Shown: in pieces, positions 45,621 to 56,833 of the stretch | Numbering within the stretch: the first letter of the stretch is position 1 | How the letters are laid out: every line of letters starts with the position of its first letter | NCBI GenBank assembly: GCA_037179515.1 | Contig: JAXCGZ010022651.1 | Span: 32,501-96,500, forward strand | Direction: 5' to 3' | Length of the DNA stretch: 64,000 bases | DNA from: Halocaridina rubra | Lineage: Eukaryota > Arthropoda > Malacostraca > Decapoda > Atyidae | The notes under the pieces: model-generated | The model's database searches: none | What the model was told of the DNA's origin: nothing | Seen by the model: only the letters and a program-made list of their open reading frames with translations | Program-made: the position numbers and the translations under genes

Positions 45621-46283
45621 TCACAAGTACTTAGCTATTTTAAGGAGGTGGTCCTGAAAAACTTCATGGCAGAAGGCAAGGAAGGAGCGGGTTTTCCTTC
45701 TTCTCTTCGAGTAAAATCGTCGAATCGCCGTCTTCTTGGTCGGATCCGGCAACTTATACCTCTTGTAATGGGCATTTTCACTCAATGCTCCGGTCACACT
45801 TCGGCTTACTAAGAAATATCTTAGAAATAGTTCCTTCAAAGTTTTATAATATTCTCTATTTGAGCACTCGTCACTTCTCATCCGCAGACCCAAGTATTTC
45901 AGGAAGTCGGTCGCGGGAATTATGGACGGACATTCACGGTCTTTTACATTTGCGCCGTCGAGGTATAAAAGTAAATTTTTAACTCGAGGCGTCTTTACAA
46001 CCAGGGCACAGGGTGGGGGCTGGGCCTGCTGCGTTCCCTGTGTCACCACGGGGTTCGGAGCGGCCGGCTGTTCGTCGATGTTTGAGGCGTCGGTTTCACT
46101 GTCGGCGTCGGCCAAGTTCCTTCTCGACGGAGCGGCGTCGGCGCGTGCTTGTAGGCGCCGCACTTGCTCCTCCAGTTCGAGAATTCTCCGGTGTTTGGCC
46201 TCGTCACTCATTTCTTGAATTGGGAGATGTTGGATTTCTGCTTTTGCCATTCTTATTTTCTCTGCACGGGTCTGCACTGGCAT
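45621..46283 (-). CDS. T1 Gag-like protein, 220 aa
   Basis: Minus strand; ATG at 46283 gives MPVQTRAEKIRMAKAEIQ. Residues ~25-50 form a short coiled coil (HRRILELEEQVRRLQARADA), followed by an acidic/proline linker, then KNLLLYLDGANVKDRE, SIIPATDFLKYLGL and a basic C-terminus (YSKRRRKTRSF). Position 140 bases inside the 5' LTR and the start MPVQTR fit an LTR-retrotransposon Gag, but no zinc knuckle is present and I recognise no specific family. Its length is short for a full Gag. Function is inferred from place. Confidence 0.6.
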   Translation of the reverse strand: MPVQTRAEKIRMAKAEIQHLPIQEMSDEAKHRRILELEEQVRRLQARADAAPSRRNLADADSETDASNIDEQPAAPNPVVTQGTQQAQPPPCALVVKTPRVKNLLLYLDGANVKDRECPSIIPATDFLKYLGLRMRSDECSNREYYKTLKELFLRYFLVSRSVTGALSENAHYKRYKLPDPTKKTAIRRFYSKRRRKTRSFLAFCHEVFQDHLLKIAKYL

Positions 46284-46426
46284 TCACCTGTCTCTTCGTA
46301 TGTGTTTTTTTTTTTTTTTTTTTTTTTTTTTTTCCTCTCGTGAAGATCCGTACCGCACTGCCACCACTGACGTATTGCTTTTCTTAGCAACGTTTTAATT
46401 ATTAGGTTATAAATATTAGTACCAGA
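46284..46426 (-). other. T1 leader with A-run
   Basis: Between Gag-like ORF and 5' LTR; contains ~33 T (A on the coding strand) at 46301-46333. Minus strand after the LTR reads TCTGGTACTAAT; no tRNA match that I can name. Confidence 0.55.
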
Positions 46427-46970
46427 TGGGTACAAGGTAAGAATGGACAAGCAGTAGTTCCTTTGCTTATATTTATTCTAGAGTACAACACATCCGACGC
46501 CTCAATGCCCCCACCCTATGACTATCACAATCTATGATCTATTCGTGCCCCTGGCAAAGTTCTAACTAACTGTCTCTGCCCTGGGTGGCTCTTTAAATAC
46601 CCCCAGGGGCAGGGCGTGGCTTAACATCCAATCCTCCAATGAAATCAGTGAGGTCTAGTCCAGCTAATCAACGCCAGGTTCAAAGTGGAATCCCGCCTAC
46701 TTCCGGGGAGGAGTTATTGGGCATCTCTCCTGGGCGTGTACCTGCGTACGAAACACTTGCTTATGTTTCTTGTGGTTTAGGAAATGGCTAACTTCCTGGC
46801 CTTTCCTGCCCTTCTCGATGCCAGATCCTAAGTCTCACGGTTCCGGTCATATATTTCCTTGGCACTTTCTACAAACATTGTAATAAAATATCCGTGCCCT
46901 CGACCAACCGTTTCCGCTCAAGATCTGTTACAAGTTTCAGATTCTGGCTTCAGCATGACGGAAGTCATAC

Positions 46971-46974
<4 letters not shown>
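46427..46974 (-). repeat. T1 LTR, right copy (5' LTR)
   Basis: TGGGTACAAGG to CATACGACA, 548 bp, directly followed by (AT)n. Confidence 0.9.

Positions 46975-47064
<90 letters not shown>
46975..47064. repeat. (AT)n microsatellite
   Basis: Between the T1 LTR and the SINE fragment. Confidence 0.95.
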
Positions 47065-47065
<1 letters not shown>

Positions 47066-47221
47066 ATTCGGTTTTACGTCACGAACTCCCTTTTCTGCTA
47101 AGGGCTTGGACGGTTGCCTTCTTACGAAGGACTTGTTTTGGCAGATGTAATCGCTACCCTGAGTGTATGCCCTTACTAACCTCAGTCCGTGACGGGGCGC
47201 GAACCCTCGACCTGCCGCCTC

Positions 47222-47223
<2 letters not shown>
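47065..47223 (-). mobile_element. tRNA-derived SINE, 5'-shortened
   Basis: Minus-strand relative of the 14560-14752 SINE: starts CTGAGGCGGCAGGTCGAGGG, keeps the B box GGTTCGCGCCCC, then the body TACATCTGCCAAAACAAGTC. The A-box half is replaced by (AT)n, which also follows the other end. Confidence 0.88.

Positions 47224-47309
<86 letters not shown>
47224..47309. repeat. (AT)n microsatellite
   Basis: Adjoins the truncated SINE head. Confidence 0.95.
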
Positions 47310-47311
<2 letters not shown>

Positions 47312-48017
47312 CAGCACATGTCAAATGTGTGAATGGATGCGTCCGCATCGAAAGGGATAAGGCATATGTATAAGGTCCTGATCTCGAACACCCATCAAGA
47401 TTATCATCTTCAACTGTGTCTCAGCACACGTAATGGGATTGCTAGAACGCAGGTTTACCTCTTCAGTCAGGTTTTTGAGGCGGACATAAATGTCGCTGAA
47501 GGACTCACTGTCATCTTTTTTTACAGCAGAGTAGGTCATGATATTGATTGGCCTTGTTCCTTAGATTCTTGAAGTGATCTTGCAAATAGTTGAGTATTTC
47601 ATCCACGGTGAGAAAAGTCTGGGGTGATGCCAAGTGTAGGTTCCATAACTTTTTGTAAGTCAAAGGAGATGCACGTGTGAAGCTGTATAAGCTGTTTCTC
47701 TCTTGACATTTTCTGAAGGTCTATCATGACAACAAAGTTGTGCCACCTCTGACGCCACTGTCGAAAAACTTGAAATGCATCACCAGCTTGTGGAGTGGGC
47801 GGGCCTTCTTGCACTGGGTTGCTTGGAAGAGGAGAAGCAGCTTTGGGCATATTTGTGGAAATAAGTGACAGACAGATGACCAGGAGGGCTTTGGGTTGCA
47901 GGATGTACTGGTGTATCCTGGGAATTCACACTAACAGACAAGTCTGTCGGGATTGTGGGGGGGGGGTAGGTACAGCATGTGTGGGTGGGCCAGCTGTACC
48001 GCTCCACACGTGTGACA
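47310..48017 (-). pseudogene. G2-family Gag fragment
   Basis: Matches 24150-24870 on the same strand. Frames 47850-47599 (FRQWRQRWHNFVVMIDLQKM) and 47539-47321 (ESFSDIYVRLKNLTEEVNLR) are parts of the same Gag. Homology to the other copy stops at the shared CCACACGTGTG near 48015. Confidence 0.85.
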
Positions 48018-49247
48018 TCATCTGTAGTAGTGCCGTAAATCTTTAATGTCCTCCCGGTGTTGTAAGTTGTCAGCTTTCATACGGAGCTCATCAAGGTAAA
48101 GTTGGCGTTGTTCAGACTTGTAGAAACTTCAGAAGTTGAAGGACATCACTGCTATTATCTCATGTGGTTGTGACGTTGTTGTTTCAATCTTTCAATTATT
48201 GTAATCTGTGATTAATGAACTTGTGTCCTCCTCTATTTTCAGATAAGGTATACTCTTTGCTACTTCTTCTGAAATTACAGTAAATCTGCAGCTGTATCTA
48301 ACTGCATTTCTATAGCTTTTCCATTTACTTGTACTTCACACATTATTCTCTTATTGTGTAAGTGGAATTTAGTTAGAAAGCGAAGTTTTCTTGCTCTAAG
48401 TTTTCTTGTTCTCTTTCTTTTGTACAATGTATGTTTTTCTTTTCAGCTTGTTTTGTTTGTTTCTTAAGACATTTCCTGGCAAAATTTCCATAATATCCAC
48501 AAAACTGGCACACATTGTTATAACCAGGACACTTATATCTATCATTCAGGTGATGATTATTGTAACCACACCTGTAACATTCTTTAGATTTGTTACTATT
48601 AGGTGTCTGTGCTTTATTCCCTTGCCAGTAATTGGAAGTATTGTTCTTATACCTTTTTTCAATGTTTCCTGTTTTTTTAATTTATGGTTATTTGAGCCTG
48701 ATTTATTCGGTTGTTTGTACTGCATTACTTTATTTACACTTCCAGACTGAGTTTTTTTTTTTAATTTTCCTTAATCCTTTTATTTAGAGCTCGAGACTGT
48801 TCATAAGCTCTTGCAATTCCAACAACTATTGGAGATTCAAGTCTTTACCTTGTAATGGCTTTTCTCTAAGCTCACTGGATTTGCATTTACAAATGACTAA
48901 ATCGACTATTAAGTCTTCCTCAGAGTTATGGGTATCATATTTGCAAAATTGACTTTGCTTCTTTTATCTTGTGACAAACATATCTATGTCACTGGGGTTA
49001 AAATAGTCCCCTAATGCTTCTACGGCTTTATCATATGTATTATCCTCAAGGTTAGTGCTTTAAATATATCCTGAACCTTTGGGCCTGCTGTGCAGTGTAT
49101 GCTGACCTTCTACATGTCAGTTTTCGTGACCAAGCAATCCAAATAGATCTTGAATGAATCAATATATTTCCGCCACCTATGTGCCACTGTTCCAGGGTCG
49201 CATTCAATAGAAAAATGAGATGGTGCTGGTATTTGGGAAATCATTCT
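48018..49247 (-). pseudogene. Gag-protease remnant of a third gypsy-like element (G3)
   Basis: Not a single open frame, but translation of the minus strand shows MISQIPAPSHFSIECDPGTV from 49242, then AHRWRKYIDSFKIYLDC, a gypsy Gag start; a zinc knuckle pair near 48590-48470 (CYRCGYNNHHLNDRYKC, then CQFCGYYGNFARKC, with N at the histidine position); and near 48300 VNGKAIEMQLDTAAD, the protease site with DTGA changed to DTAA. These fit Gag, nucleocapsid and protease in order. At 48018-48125 a short charged helix (YKSEQRQLYLDELRMKADNL) may belong elsewhere. Confidence 0.7.
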
Positions 49248-50127
49248 TGTGCCTTTATTTTCTATAGGCTAGGCCTAATTGCTTTCCTTTAACTATCTTT
49301 TTCTTATTATATAATTATCTTTATCTTAATCCAGGCACATAACTTTACTCAGGTACTGCAACCTTCACTACATAATATACATGCATGTAACTAAAAATGA
49401 CTTAGCTTAGACACATTCATAAATTAATTATATTGATGAATGTTTTCTTTCCGTATGCCGCAGAAGGTTTTCGCTGGCTGACGAATGAATCTTTCTGGCT
49501 GTCTGAGGCGCGATGTCCTCTTGAGCAGAAGAAATCTGGCAGGAACTGGTTATCGGTTGTTGTTATCGTTCCCCTCACAACTCTTTCTTCTGAGTTCGTT
49601 CATCTCGTCGTCCAATAATGTAATTCCTTACCTGCAAGAATGATAATAATCTTACAGATCTTTTATGTTGCCGATTGTAGGCTACTTAATATATGAATGT
49701 TACTATTATAATACATATCCCATTACCTACTAGAATGATAATAATCTTGCAGATCTTTTATGTTGCAAAGTGTAGGCTACTTAATATATGAATGATACTA
49801 TTATAATACATATCCCATTTTCGTCACAGATGACTGGGATTATATAAAACACTCCCTCCTCAACAGGATTTATTGCGTAGAAGGGAGATTAATAATATGT
49901 TACATAAAAGCTTACGACTAATGGTGTTACAAGAAATGAGAATCTACTTGGATCAAAATCATAAGTACTTCATACAGAATCAAATATAAAGGAATTACAT
50001 CCTACATAGGTTTCTTTCAAGCCATACCCTTTGTACTTAAGAATGATAGTCATTTGCTAGTAGAAAGCGGTAATTTTAAATGGAAAATATCTTTGGCAAT
50101 ATACATAACTGCTTAAATACATAACAC
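49248..50127. repeat. Non-coding DNA with a ~105-bp tandem repeat
   Basis: AAGAATGATAATAATCTTAC starting near 49635 recurs near 49732 as AGAATGATAATAATCTTGC, each followed by AGATCTTTTATGTTGC and GTAGGCTACTTAATATATGA. It may be leader/LTR of G3. No gene recognised. Confidence 0.55.
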
Positions 50128-50230
50128 ATGGTAAGAAACTAATATAAATAGTATGCACATGCATTAAAGTCTGTATGTACATTTGAACACTCACTGTCTG
50201 TCCGTATGTATGTTCACTCACATATCCACA
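50128..50230 (-). repeat. G2 LTR fragment
   Basis: CATGGTAAGAAACTAATATAA to CATATCCACA matches the end of the G2 LTR (about 25310-25415). Confidence 0.8.
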
Positions 50231-50745
<515 letters not shown>

Positions 50746-50756
50746 GACATTAGAGA
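50746..50756 (+). repeat. Left TSD of I1
   Basis: GACATTAGAGA, repeated exactly at 57153-57163 after the poly(A). C4 (29331-29340 region, GTATTAGAGAGCATC) shows the uninterrupted site. Confidence 0.9.
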
Positions 50757-51629
50757 CAGTCTAGCTCCAGCTCCAGTAGTGGAAGGACCTATCTCTCTCA
50801 CTTTGCCAGCAGCCAATAGCAGAAGCCGACTCCACCCAGCAGCCAATAGCAGAAGCCTACACCACCCAGCAGCTTACCTGGCACAGGGGACCCCGAGACC
50901 ACAGCATACTAACTCTCACGAGAGCCAGAAAAAGAAGCAAAGACTGCTTTTGTTTTGTTTTGTTTTGTGTTCCCGATTTTTGTTTTAGTGAAAACAAGTG
51001 ACTGTGTGTGTGATATACCCAAAATAATTTTTCCTGCCCTTCTCTCTCTTTTATAAGAGTCGGGAAGAAAAGGAAAATAGAAAGTGTTCAGGTTTCTAAT
51101 TTGTTTTTATATCTATTGTGATAGGTAATTGAAGCCTCTTCGCCTCCTCCACTCCATCCCTGTCTGAGGTGGAAGCTTCCACAAGGAAATATAACCTAAG
51201 TAGTTGAAGCCTCTTCCTACCAACAAAGTGAACTTCACCTCCTCCACTCCATCCCTGACCTGAGGGGGAAGTCTTCACAAGGATATATAACCTAAGTATA
51301 TCTGTTTTCTTTTCTTCCTCTCTCACGAGAGCCAAAGAGAGAAACAGAAAGATTGCCTTATTTTGTTGTTTTCTTGTGCTTGTGTTTTTTGTTTTTGTTT
51401 AATTGAACACACATTATTGTGTCCTGAGCAAATCTCTGTTTTCACTTCCCTCTCCCACGAGAGTTGGGAAGAAAGATAGAAGACTGTATAAGTGATTAAG
51501 TGTTGTAGTGTTGCAATTAAGTGAAGTGATCAAGCCATAAGGCCCCTATACTGCATTAATCAAATTGACAAACAGTGCAAATAACATATAAATAGTGAAA
51601 TCTGTGATATCCATGACTAGTTGCTAGTC
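50757..51629 (+). promoter_or_regulatory. I1 5' UTR with repeated blocks
   Basis: Starts CAGTCTAGCTCC. GCAGCCAATAGCAGAAGCC occurs at about 50811 and 50840. A block TTGAAGCCTCTTC...CCTCCTCCACTCCATCCCTG occurs at ~51127 and ~51201. CTCTCACGAGAG at 50913 and 51320, with a variant at 51450, heads a repeated T/G-rich block. Non-LTR elements of this type carry internal promoters, so the repeats may be promoter modules (inference). Confidence 0.6.
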
Positions 51630-53139
51630 ATGGCCTCAGCCGCTTCTCTTGCTTCCCCCCCAGAGGGGGGAATGGAACTCGACCCCCCTCAAGAGGGGTG
51701 GACGGTTGTGGGAAAGAAGAGGGCAAGGACAGCCTCTAACAGTAGCCATGAGAGTGCTGCTGCCCCAGTTCCCCCCCCCAGCCCCGAAGTCTGATAGAGA
51801 GCCCATTTCCAAGTTCAAAGTTGAGGCTCCTTCCATGAAAGAGGCATATGACCTCATCAGAGAGTTGGAAGACCAACTCACCGAGCATGGCTGCAAAATA
51901 AAGCCTAACGTACAGGGTGACTTCATTATCCACCCAGCCTCAGCAGAAGCCGCAAAGAAGATCCGCAGCCTAGGCTCACCACACTTGATAGAGTTGAACC
52001 CTGCACTAAAAATAAGAAAATACATAGTCATTGGCTTCCCTGTTGCTTGGTCAGTTGACCTTCTGACCAAGCAAACGTACATTACGGCTGCCTCACGTTG
52101 CTCCTCCAAAATAGAGGGCCAAACCGTTCCATCAAAGCAGGTTCTGGTCCACATCTGTGGTCCACCCCCTTCACAAGTAAACCTCGGCATCTGGGGCAAG
52201 TTCTACATAAGAGAGTACACCCCAGAACCCCTAAGATGTTTCCGGTGCCAAAGATTTGGGCACCACAGGAATACTTGCCATTTCCCAGAGAGATATGGAA
52301 TCTGCAGTGGGAAACACTCCACCGACCGCTGCCTTACAAAATTCAAGGCAAAAGAAGCAACAGTTGCCAAGTGCCCGAACTGCAAAGGGAACCATCACGC
52401 ATGGAACAACCGCTGCCCAGAAAGGCTGAAGAGGATTCCTCAAAGAACCCCTCCTTCTGCCCCTGTCACCAATCACACCACCCCCAACTTCACCCCAGCT
52501 CCTCCCCCCACCTCCAATCCTTGGCAAATGCCCCCTCCTGCCCCACTCACACCTAACCTCCCCAACCAAAACCCACCACACTACACCAACCCAGCTCCTA
52601 ACACACAGATCACACCTCCTACAGCTCCCACCCCCACACCAACTCCATCCACCCCATCACACAACACTCACACTCCTACCATCCCCCCAAACAACACTCA
52701 CACTCCCATCAACCCCACACGCAACACTCACACCAACACCTCCACCCCACGCAACACCCAAACACACAATGCAGTCACACGTAACACCCAGAACACTCAG
52801 ACCACACACACACCCACTCACCATACTAGGTCCCGGGACCCTAGACAAAACTCCCACACCCCCATACCTAAACGGCCTATCCAGACACCTTCCTCTGCCT
52901 CCTCTTCCAAACAGCAAACCCTCTTCACAGTAAACGAGCTCACCAACCTTCTCATTCAAGCCGTACAGGCAGCCGTCCGACTCCTCGATACCAGAGCCAC
53001 CACCCAAGATGCCTACAATCAAGTCGTCGAAGTAGCCCACTCCGTTGTTGCCAACGCCCTCGTCTCCAGAACCCACCAGCAGCCTCAACAACCCACCACT
53101 CCTACCACCTCCACCTCCTCAAATCATCAAGATGTCTAA
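51630..53139 (+). pseudogene. I1 ORF1, zinc-knuckle nucleic-acid-binding protein (one frameshift)
   Basis: RNA-binding partner that coats the element's transcript. ATG 51630 gives MASAASLASPPEGGM and QEGWTVVGKKRARTAS, a common ORF1 opening. This frame stops after the nine-C run at 51771-51779; a one-base shift leads into the long frame ISKFKVEAPSMKEAYDLI. Then comes the knuckle region CFRCQRFGHHRNTC, an incomplete second one (ICSGKHSTDRC) and CPNCKGNHHAWNNRC. The last ~200 residues are rich in proline, threonine and asparagine. The stop GATGTCTAA overlaps the ORF2 ATG. The frameshift may be a homopolymer error, which would make ORF1 whole. Confidence 0.85.
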
Positions 53140-56100
53140 TCTCGGGATCCTACACTGGAACGCCCAGGGTCTCAGACACAAGGTACAACATCTTGAAGGC
53201 ATAGCCAAGACTGACAACATTGATGTCATCATGGTTCAAGAAACCCTGTGCACAGAGCAACACCCTCCAAAAATCTCAGGATACAATGGATTCTACCAGC
53301 ATTGGTCTCCAGGGGAGAACAGAGGCAGCGCCACCTTCATCAGGAAAAACCTATTAGCAAAGGAAATAACCCGACCGGTCTGCTGTGGCGAAGATGTCGA
53401 CGTCCTCGCTGTTAACATCCAACTTCAAGGCAGCTGCATAGACCTGTACAACATTTACAGACCACGGAAAGGTAGCTTAGACCTGACTACCCTCTTCGGG
53501 CTAACCAGTCATCGTGACTTGGTAATAGGAGGCGACTTCAACGCGCACCACCCAAGATTCAGGTATGAGCGCCCCTGTGCTGCAGGCAGACACATCATGA
53601 GCCTGCTGAATGACCAAGAAGATGTCTCCCTGCTCAACGATCATGAGCCAACACACGACAGAGGTGGAATACTGGACCTCACCTTTGTCTCCAATTCCCT
53701 AAAGCAGGACGCCACATGGAGAGTTCATCCCCTGGTCACAAGCGACCACTATGGGATCCATCTCACACTGCCAATTCCTGAAATCTTCCAAATCCCTGCT
53801 CCTCCCCCTCGATGGAATTTCAAGAAGGCCGACTGGGGCCGATTCCAGGAGCACCTCAGCAATTGGTTTTCAGCCTACGTACCATCTGAAGACATCGACC
53901 AAGCAGAGGCCGAGCTAGTCAATGCCCTGCAAGCTGCAGAAAACTCCTCCATACCCCTCTGCAAACCACAACACACCACTCATCGGGACAGATGGTATTA
54001 CTGTGACAGAGTTAAAGAACTCAACCACCGGCTCAACGTCATTCGGAAAATGCACAGGAAACGTCGCACTGAAGACTCCTACCGCACTCTCCAGGCAGTC
54101 AAACAACATGTCCATGAAGAGACTCGCAACATCAAGAGGAATAAATGGCTAGAGTGGTGTTCCAACCTAGATGCTCACACCTCTGTGGGCCAGATGTGGA
54201 GGAGCATCAACTCCTTTGCTAAAGGAAAACCTCCTAAAATCACCCCCCACAGGGATCCTAGCAGGGCAGCAGAAGAACTCGCCATCAAATTCGCGGATAG
54301 AGCAAGCTCTAACCAGCTCCCCATCACCACCAGAGCAACACTCCAGGACCTCACCACTGCAAGATGGGAAGAAATAGAAGAGGCCATCAACACTGAAGAT
54401 GAAACAGATGCTCCATTCTCCCTGACTGAGCTACTAAGAGTAAGCAAAAGCTCTAAGAACACAGCCCCAGGTGCCGACAGAATAACATACACAATGATCC
54501 AAAAAATGGGGCCCCAAGGGGAGCTTGCTCTACTCTCTCTGATCAATTTGACATACACACGAAGAATCAGACCAGCCTCATGGAACAGAGCAGACATTCA
54601 GCCCATCCCAAAACCACAGGACCCTGACAACCCTCGCCCCATCTCCCTCCTAAGCTGCCTGAGCAAGACGGCAGAAAAGATGGTACTTAACAGAGTCCGC
54701 TGGAAATGCCCACCCTTCCCAGAAAACATGTTTGCCTACCAGCCTGGCTTAGGCACCTCAGAATGCATAGCCTCCATGCTATCATTTCTCAACAACAGCC
54801 GTGGTTACATCGTTTTTCTAGACCTAGAGAAGGCCTTTGAACTAGCCAATGTGCCGGCAATACTCTCTGCTCTCGTATCCAAGCAGATCAAAGGTAACCT
54901 TCTCTCGTGGATCAAGCAGAGTCTACAAAATCGTAGTGCACGAGTCAAAGAAGATGGGCACTACTCCACCTACAAAAACCACGAAAATGGGACCCCCCAA
55001 GGTGGAATCCTTAGCCCCTTCCTATTTAATTGTCTCATGGAAAAACTCATGCACATCGCACTACCGCATGGAGCCAAACTCTTCAACTATGCGGACGACT
55101 TTGCCCTAGTCACAATAGGACACAGAAACTCTAACAAGACACAGCGCTGCCTCACCAAGATTCACCGAGCCTCCATCTCCCTTGGAGTAAGAATCAATGC
55201 CCGCAAAACCAAGGCCCTTCCCATCCACCAGTGGAGACCAGACACTAATCTGGTCATAGGTAATGAACCTGTGGACTGGGTTACCAAACACCAATACCTG
55301 GGTGTAATCATCGACCAAGGACTAACCTTTGGACCAGAAATTCAATACTTGCGCGACAGGTGCAGCCAGCGACAAGCGATCCTTCGTCGGATGTCGGGCC
55401 TCTACGATGGTGCATCATTTAATGTCCTCAGAACCTTCTATGTACAAGCCATACGCAGCCTCATTGACTATGCTTGTCCCACACTCTGGCTACTAAAAGA
55501 CCGACAGTGGGACAAAATAGAAGTAATTCAAAACAACGCCACACGTACCATGCTAGGAGCCCCCATGTGGACCAAGAGAGAAAACCTCCAGATGGAATCG
55601 GGACTCATTCCACTCAAACTCAGAACTCAGCAAAGACTGACCCTCCTTGTGGCCAAAACCACCACTGCCCAACATAAATGCCTAGCTGGCACAAATCTCC
55701 ATCTAGCCCTCAATCGCCAGCCCAACCACCATCCTAGAACCTGGGCAGCCAAGGTCTGCGCTAGCCTGCAAGCACTGCCAGTCAGGGAGAGCATCCTAGC
55801 CAAGATACAAGACACACCGCTTCCTGAATACAGATGCCCACCCCCATGGAATGACCAACCACTCGATATAAAGATCGAGCTCCCTGACAACCCCAAAAGC
55901 TTGGCAAATCCGCTTGTCCTTAAAAACATATATAAGGACAAAATACAGAGCTGGAGCAGGCCAAACTCTCAAGTCTACTACACTGACGGTTCAGTAAACC
56001 AAGATACTGGAGCCTCAGCCGCCGCCTTCATCACTGGAAACCACGTCCTATCCTGGAGACTGTCAAACTCCTGCTCATCGCTCCAGACTGAGCTTGTGGC

Positions 56101-56833
56101 CATAGCCAACGCCCTTGACTGCTTCATCCAGCAAGAAGCTGACCATGCCCTTATTCTCTCTGATTCTAAAGGCGCCTTACAGGCCATCAAGAAGCCACTC
56201 CTCAGAGACAATATTCGCATCATCACGACCATCCTCAGCCACTACCACAGGATAACCAGCCTTGGAAAAGCCATCACTCTTGCCTGGATTCCCAGCCACG
56301 TCGGCATCAAGGGAAATGAGGAAGCCGATCAAGCCGCCATACAAGCCACTCTCAGAGCAGAAATCCAGATATCTCTGTCTCCTGGGATGCAACAGATTAA
56401 AAATAAAGCCACCAAGTCACTCCTTAACACCTTAATAACTAAACACAACCTGTGCACAGACATTGGCTCCCCCTCCACCTGGTGGTACAAAGCCACCACT
56501 GATCTTCGGCGTATCACCCTGCCGAAGAGCCTTCGACGAAGCACTGAGGTCAATGTGTACCGTCTGAGACTCGGGTACAAGTGCACCTGGCAAATAGTAG
56601 AGAATATCATCAAGGAATGCACCTTTTGCCAGGTAGCCTCACCACATCCACTGCTACACTACATCCTGGAATGTGATTCTTTTTCAGAGATTCGACGGAA
56701 AACTGGTGCCCCCGCAACATCTAGCGAAGACCCAAATGCCCTTCAGGTTGCTAGCTCCATCATCAGACTAGCAACAAATAACCACATGAACAGTCTATCA
56801 AATATTATCAGACAATACCCTCCACCAAGATAG
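53132..56833 (+). CDS. I1 ORF2 polyprotein: endonuclease, RT, RNase H (1233 aa)
   Basis: Start chosen at ATG 53132 (MSNLGILHWNAQGL), where the endonuclease begins; it overlaps the ORF1 stop by 8 bases. Residues ~1-215 are an APE-type endonuclease (MVQETLCTEQ, VIGGDFNAHH, TSDHYGIHL). RT spans about 440-720: NTAPGADRITYTMI, PISLLSCLSKTAEKM, FLDLEKAFELANV, GTPQGGILSPFLFN and the catalytic NYADDFALV near 651. RNase H lies about 945-1065: YYTDGSVN, LQTELVAIANAL, LILSDSKGALQAI and PSHVGIKGNEEADQAA, so all four acidic residues are present. Near 1163 CTFCQ with HYILEC forms a CCHC-like motif. No internal stop: coding capacity appears complete. Confidence 0.95.
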   Translation: MSNLGILHWNAQGLRHKVQHLEGIAKTDNIDVIMVQETLCTEQHPPKISGYNGFYQHWSPGENRGSATFIRKNLLAKEITRPVCCGEDVDVLAVNIQLQGSCIDLYNIYRPRKGSLDLTTLFGLTSHRDLVIGGDFNAHHPRFRYERPCAAGRHIMSLLNDQEDVSLLNDHEPTHDRGGILDLTFVSNSLKQDATWRVHPLVTSDHYGIHLTLPIPEIFQIPAPPPRWNFKKADWGRFQEHLSNWFSAYVPSEDIDQAEAELVNALQAAENSSIPLCKPQHTTHRDRWYYCDRVKELNHRLNVIRKMHRKRRTEDSYRTLQAVKQHVHEETRNIKRNKWLEWCSNLDAHTSVGQMWRSINSFAKGKPPKITPHRDPSRAAEELAIKFADRASSNQLPITTRATLQDLTTARWEEIEEAINTEDETDAPFSLTELLRVSKSSKNTAPGADRITYTMIQKMGPQGELALLSLINLTYTRRIRPASWNRADIQPIPKPQDPDNPRPISLLSCLSKTAEKMVLNRVRWKCPPFPENMFAYQPGLGTSECIASMLSFLNNSRGYIVFLDLEKAFELANVPAILSALVSKQIKGNLLSWIKQSLQNRSARVKEDGHYSTYKNHENGTPQGGILSPFLFNCLMEKLMHIALPHGAKLFNYADDFALVTIGHRNSNKTQRCLTKIHRASISLGVRINARKTKALPIHQWRPDTNLVIGNEPVDWVTKHQYLGVIIDQGLTFGPEIQYLRDRCSQRQAILRRMSGLYDGASFNVLRTFYVQAIRSLIDYACPTLWLLKDRQWDKIEVIQNNATRTMLGAPMWTKRENLQMESGLIPLKLRTQQRLTLLVAKTTTAQHKCLAGTNLHLALNRQPNHHPRTWAAKVCASLQALPVRESILAKIQDTPLPEYRCPPPWNDQPLDIKIELPDNPKSLANPLVLKNIYKDKIQSWSRPNSQVYYTDGSVNQDTGASAAAFITGNHVLSWRLSNSCSSLQTELVAIANALDCFIQQEADHALILSDSKGALQAIKKPLLRDNIRIITTILSHYHRITSLGKAITLAWIPSHVGIKGNEEADQAAIQATLRAEIQISLSPGMQQIKNKATKSLLNTLITKHNLCTDIGSPSTWWYKATTDLRRITLPKSLRRSTEVNVYRLRLGYKCTWQIVENIIKECTFCQVASPHPLLHYILECDSFSEIRRKTGAPATSSEDPNALQVASSIIRLATNNHMNSLSNIIRQYPPPR

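Larger units (their letters stand above)
39951..46974 (-). mobile_element. LTR retrotransposon T1 with only a Gag-like ORF
   Basis: Two 548-bp LTRs differing by about two bases bracket 5.9 kb of internal DNA. Orientation is minus: polypurine GGGAGGGA abuts the left LTR (plus 40499-40506), a TATTTAAA box and AATAAA signal read on the minus strand in the LTR, and the Gag-like ORF starts just inside the right LTR. No protease, integrase, RT or RNase H is visible in the interior, so it resembles the gag-only non-autonomous elements known as TR-GAG. The near-identical LTRs indicate recent insertion or LTR conversion. Confidence 0.75.

Noticed and set aside
52657..53091. Glycine-rich minus-strand frame opposite I1 ORF1
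   Set aside because: Shadow of the proline/threonine-rich ORF1 tail.
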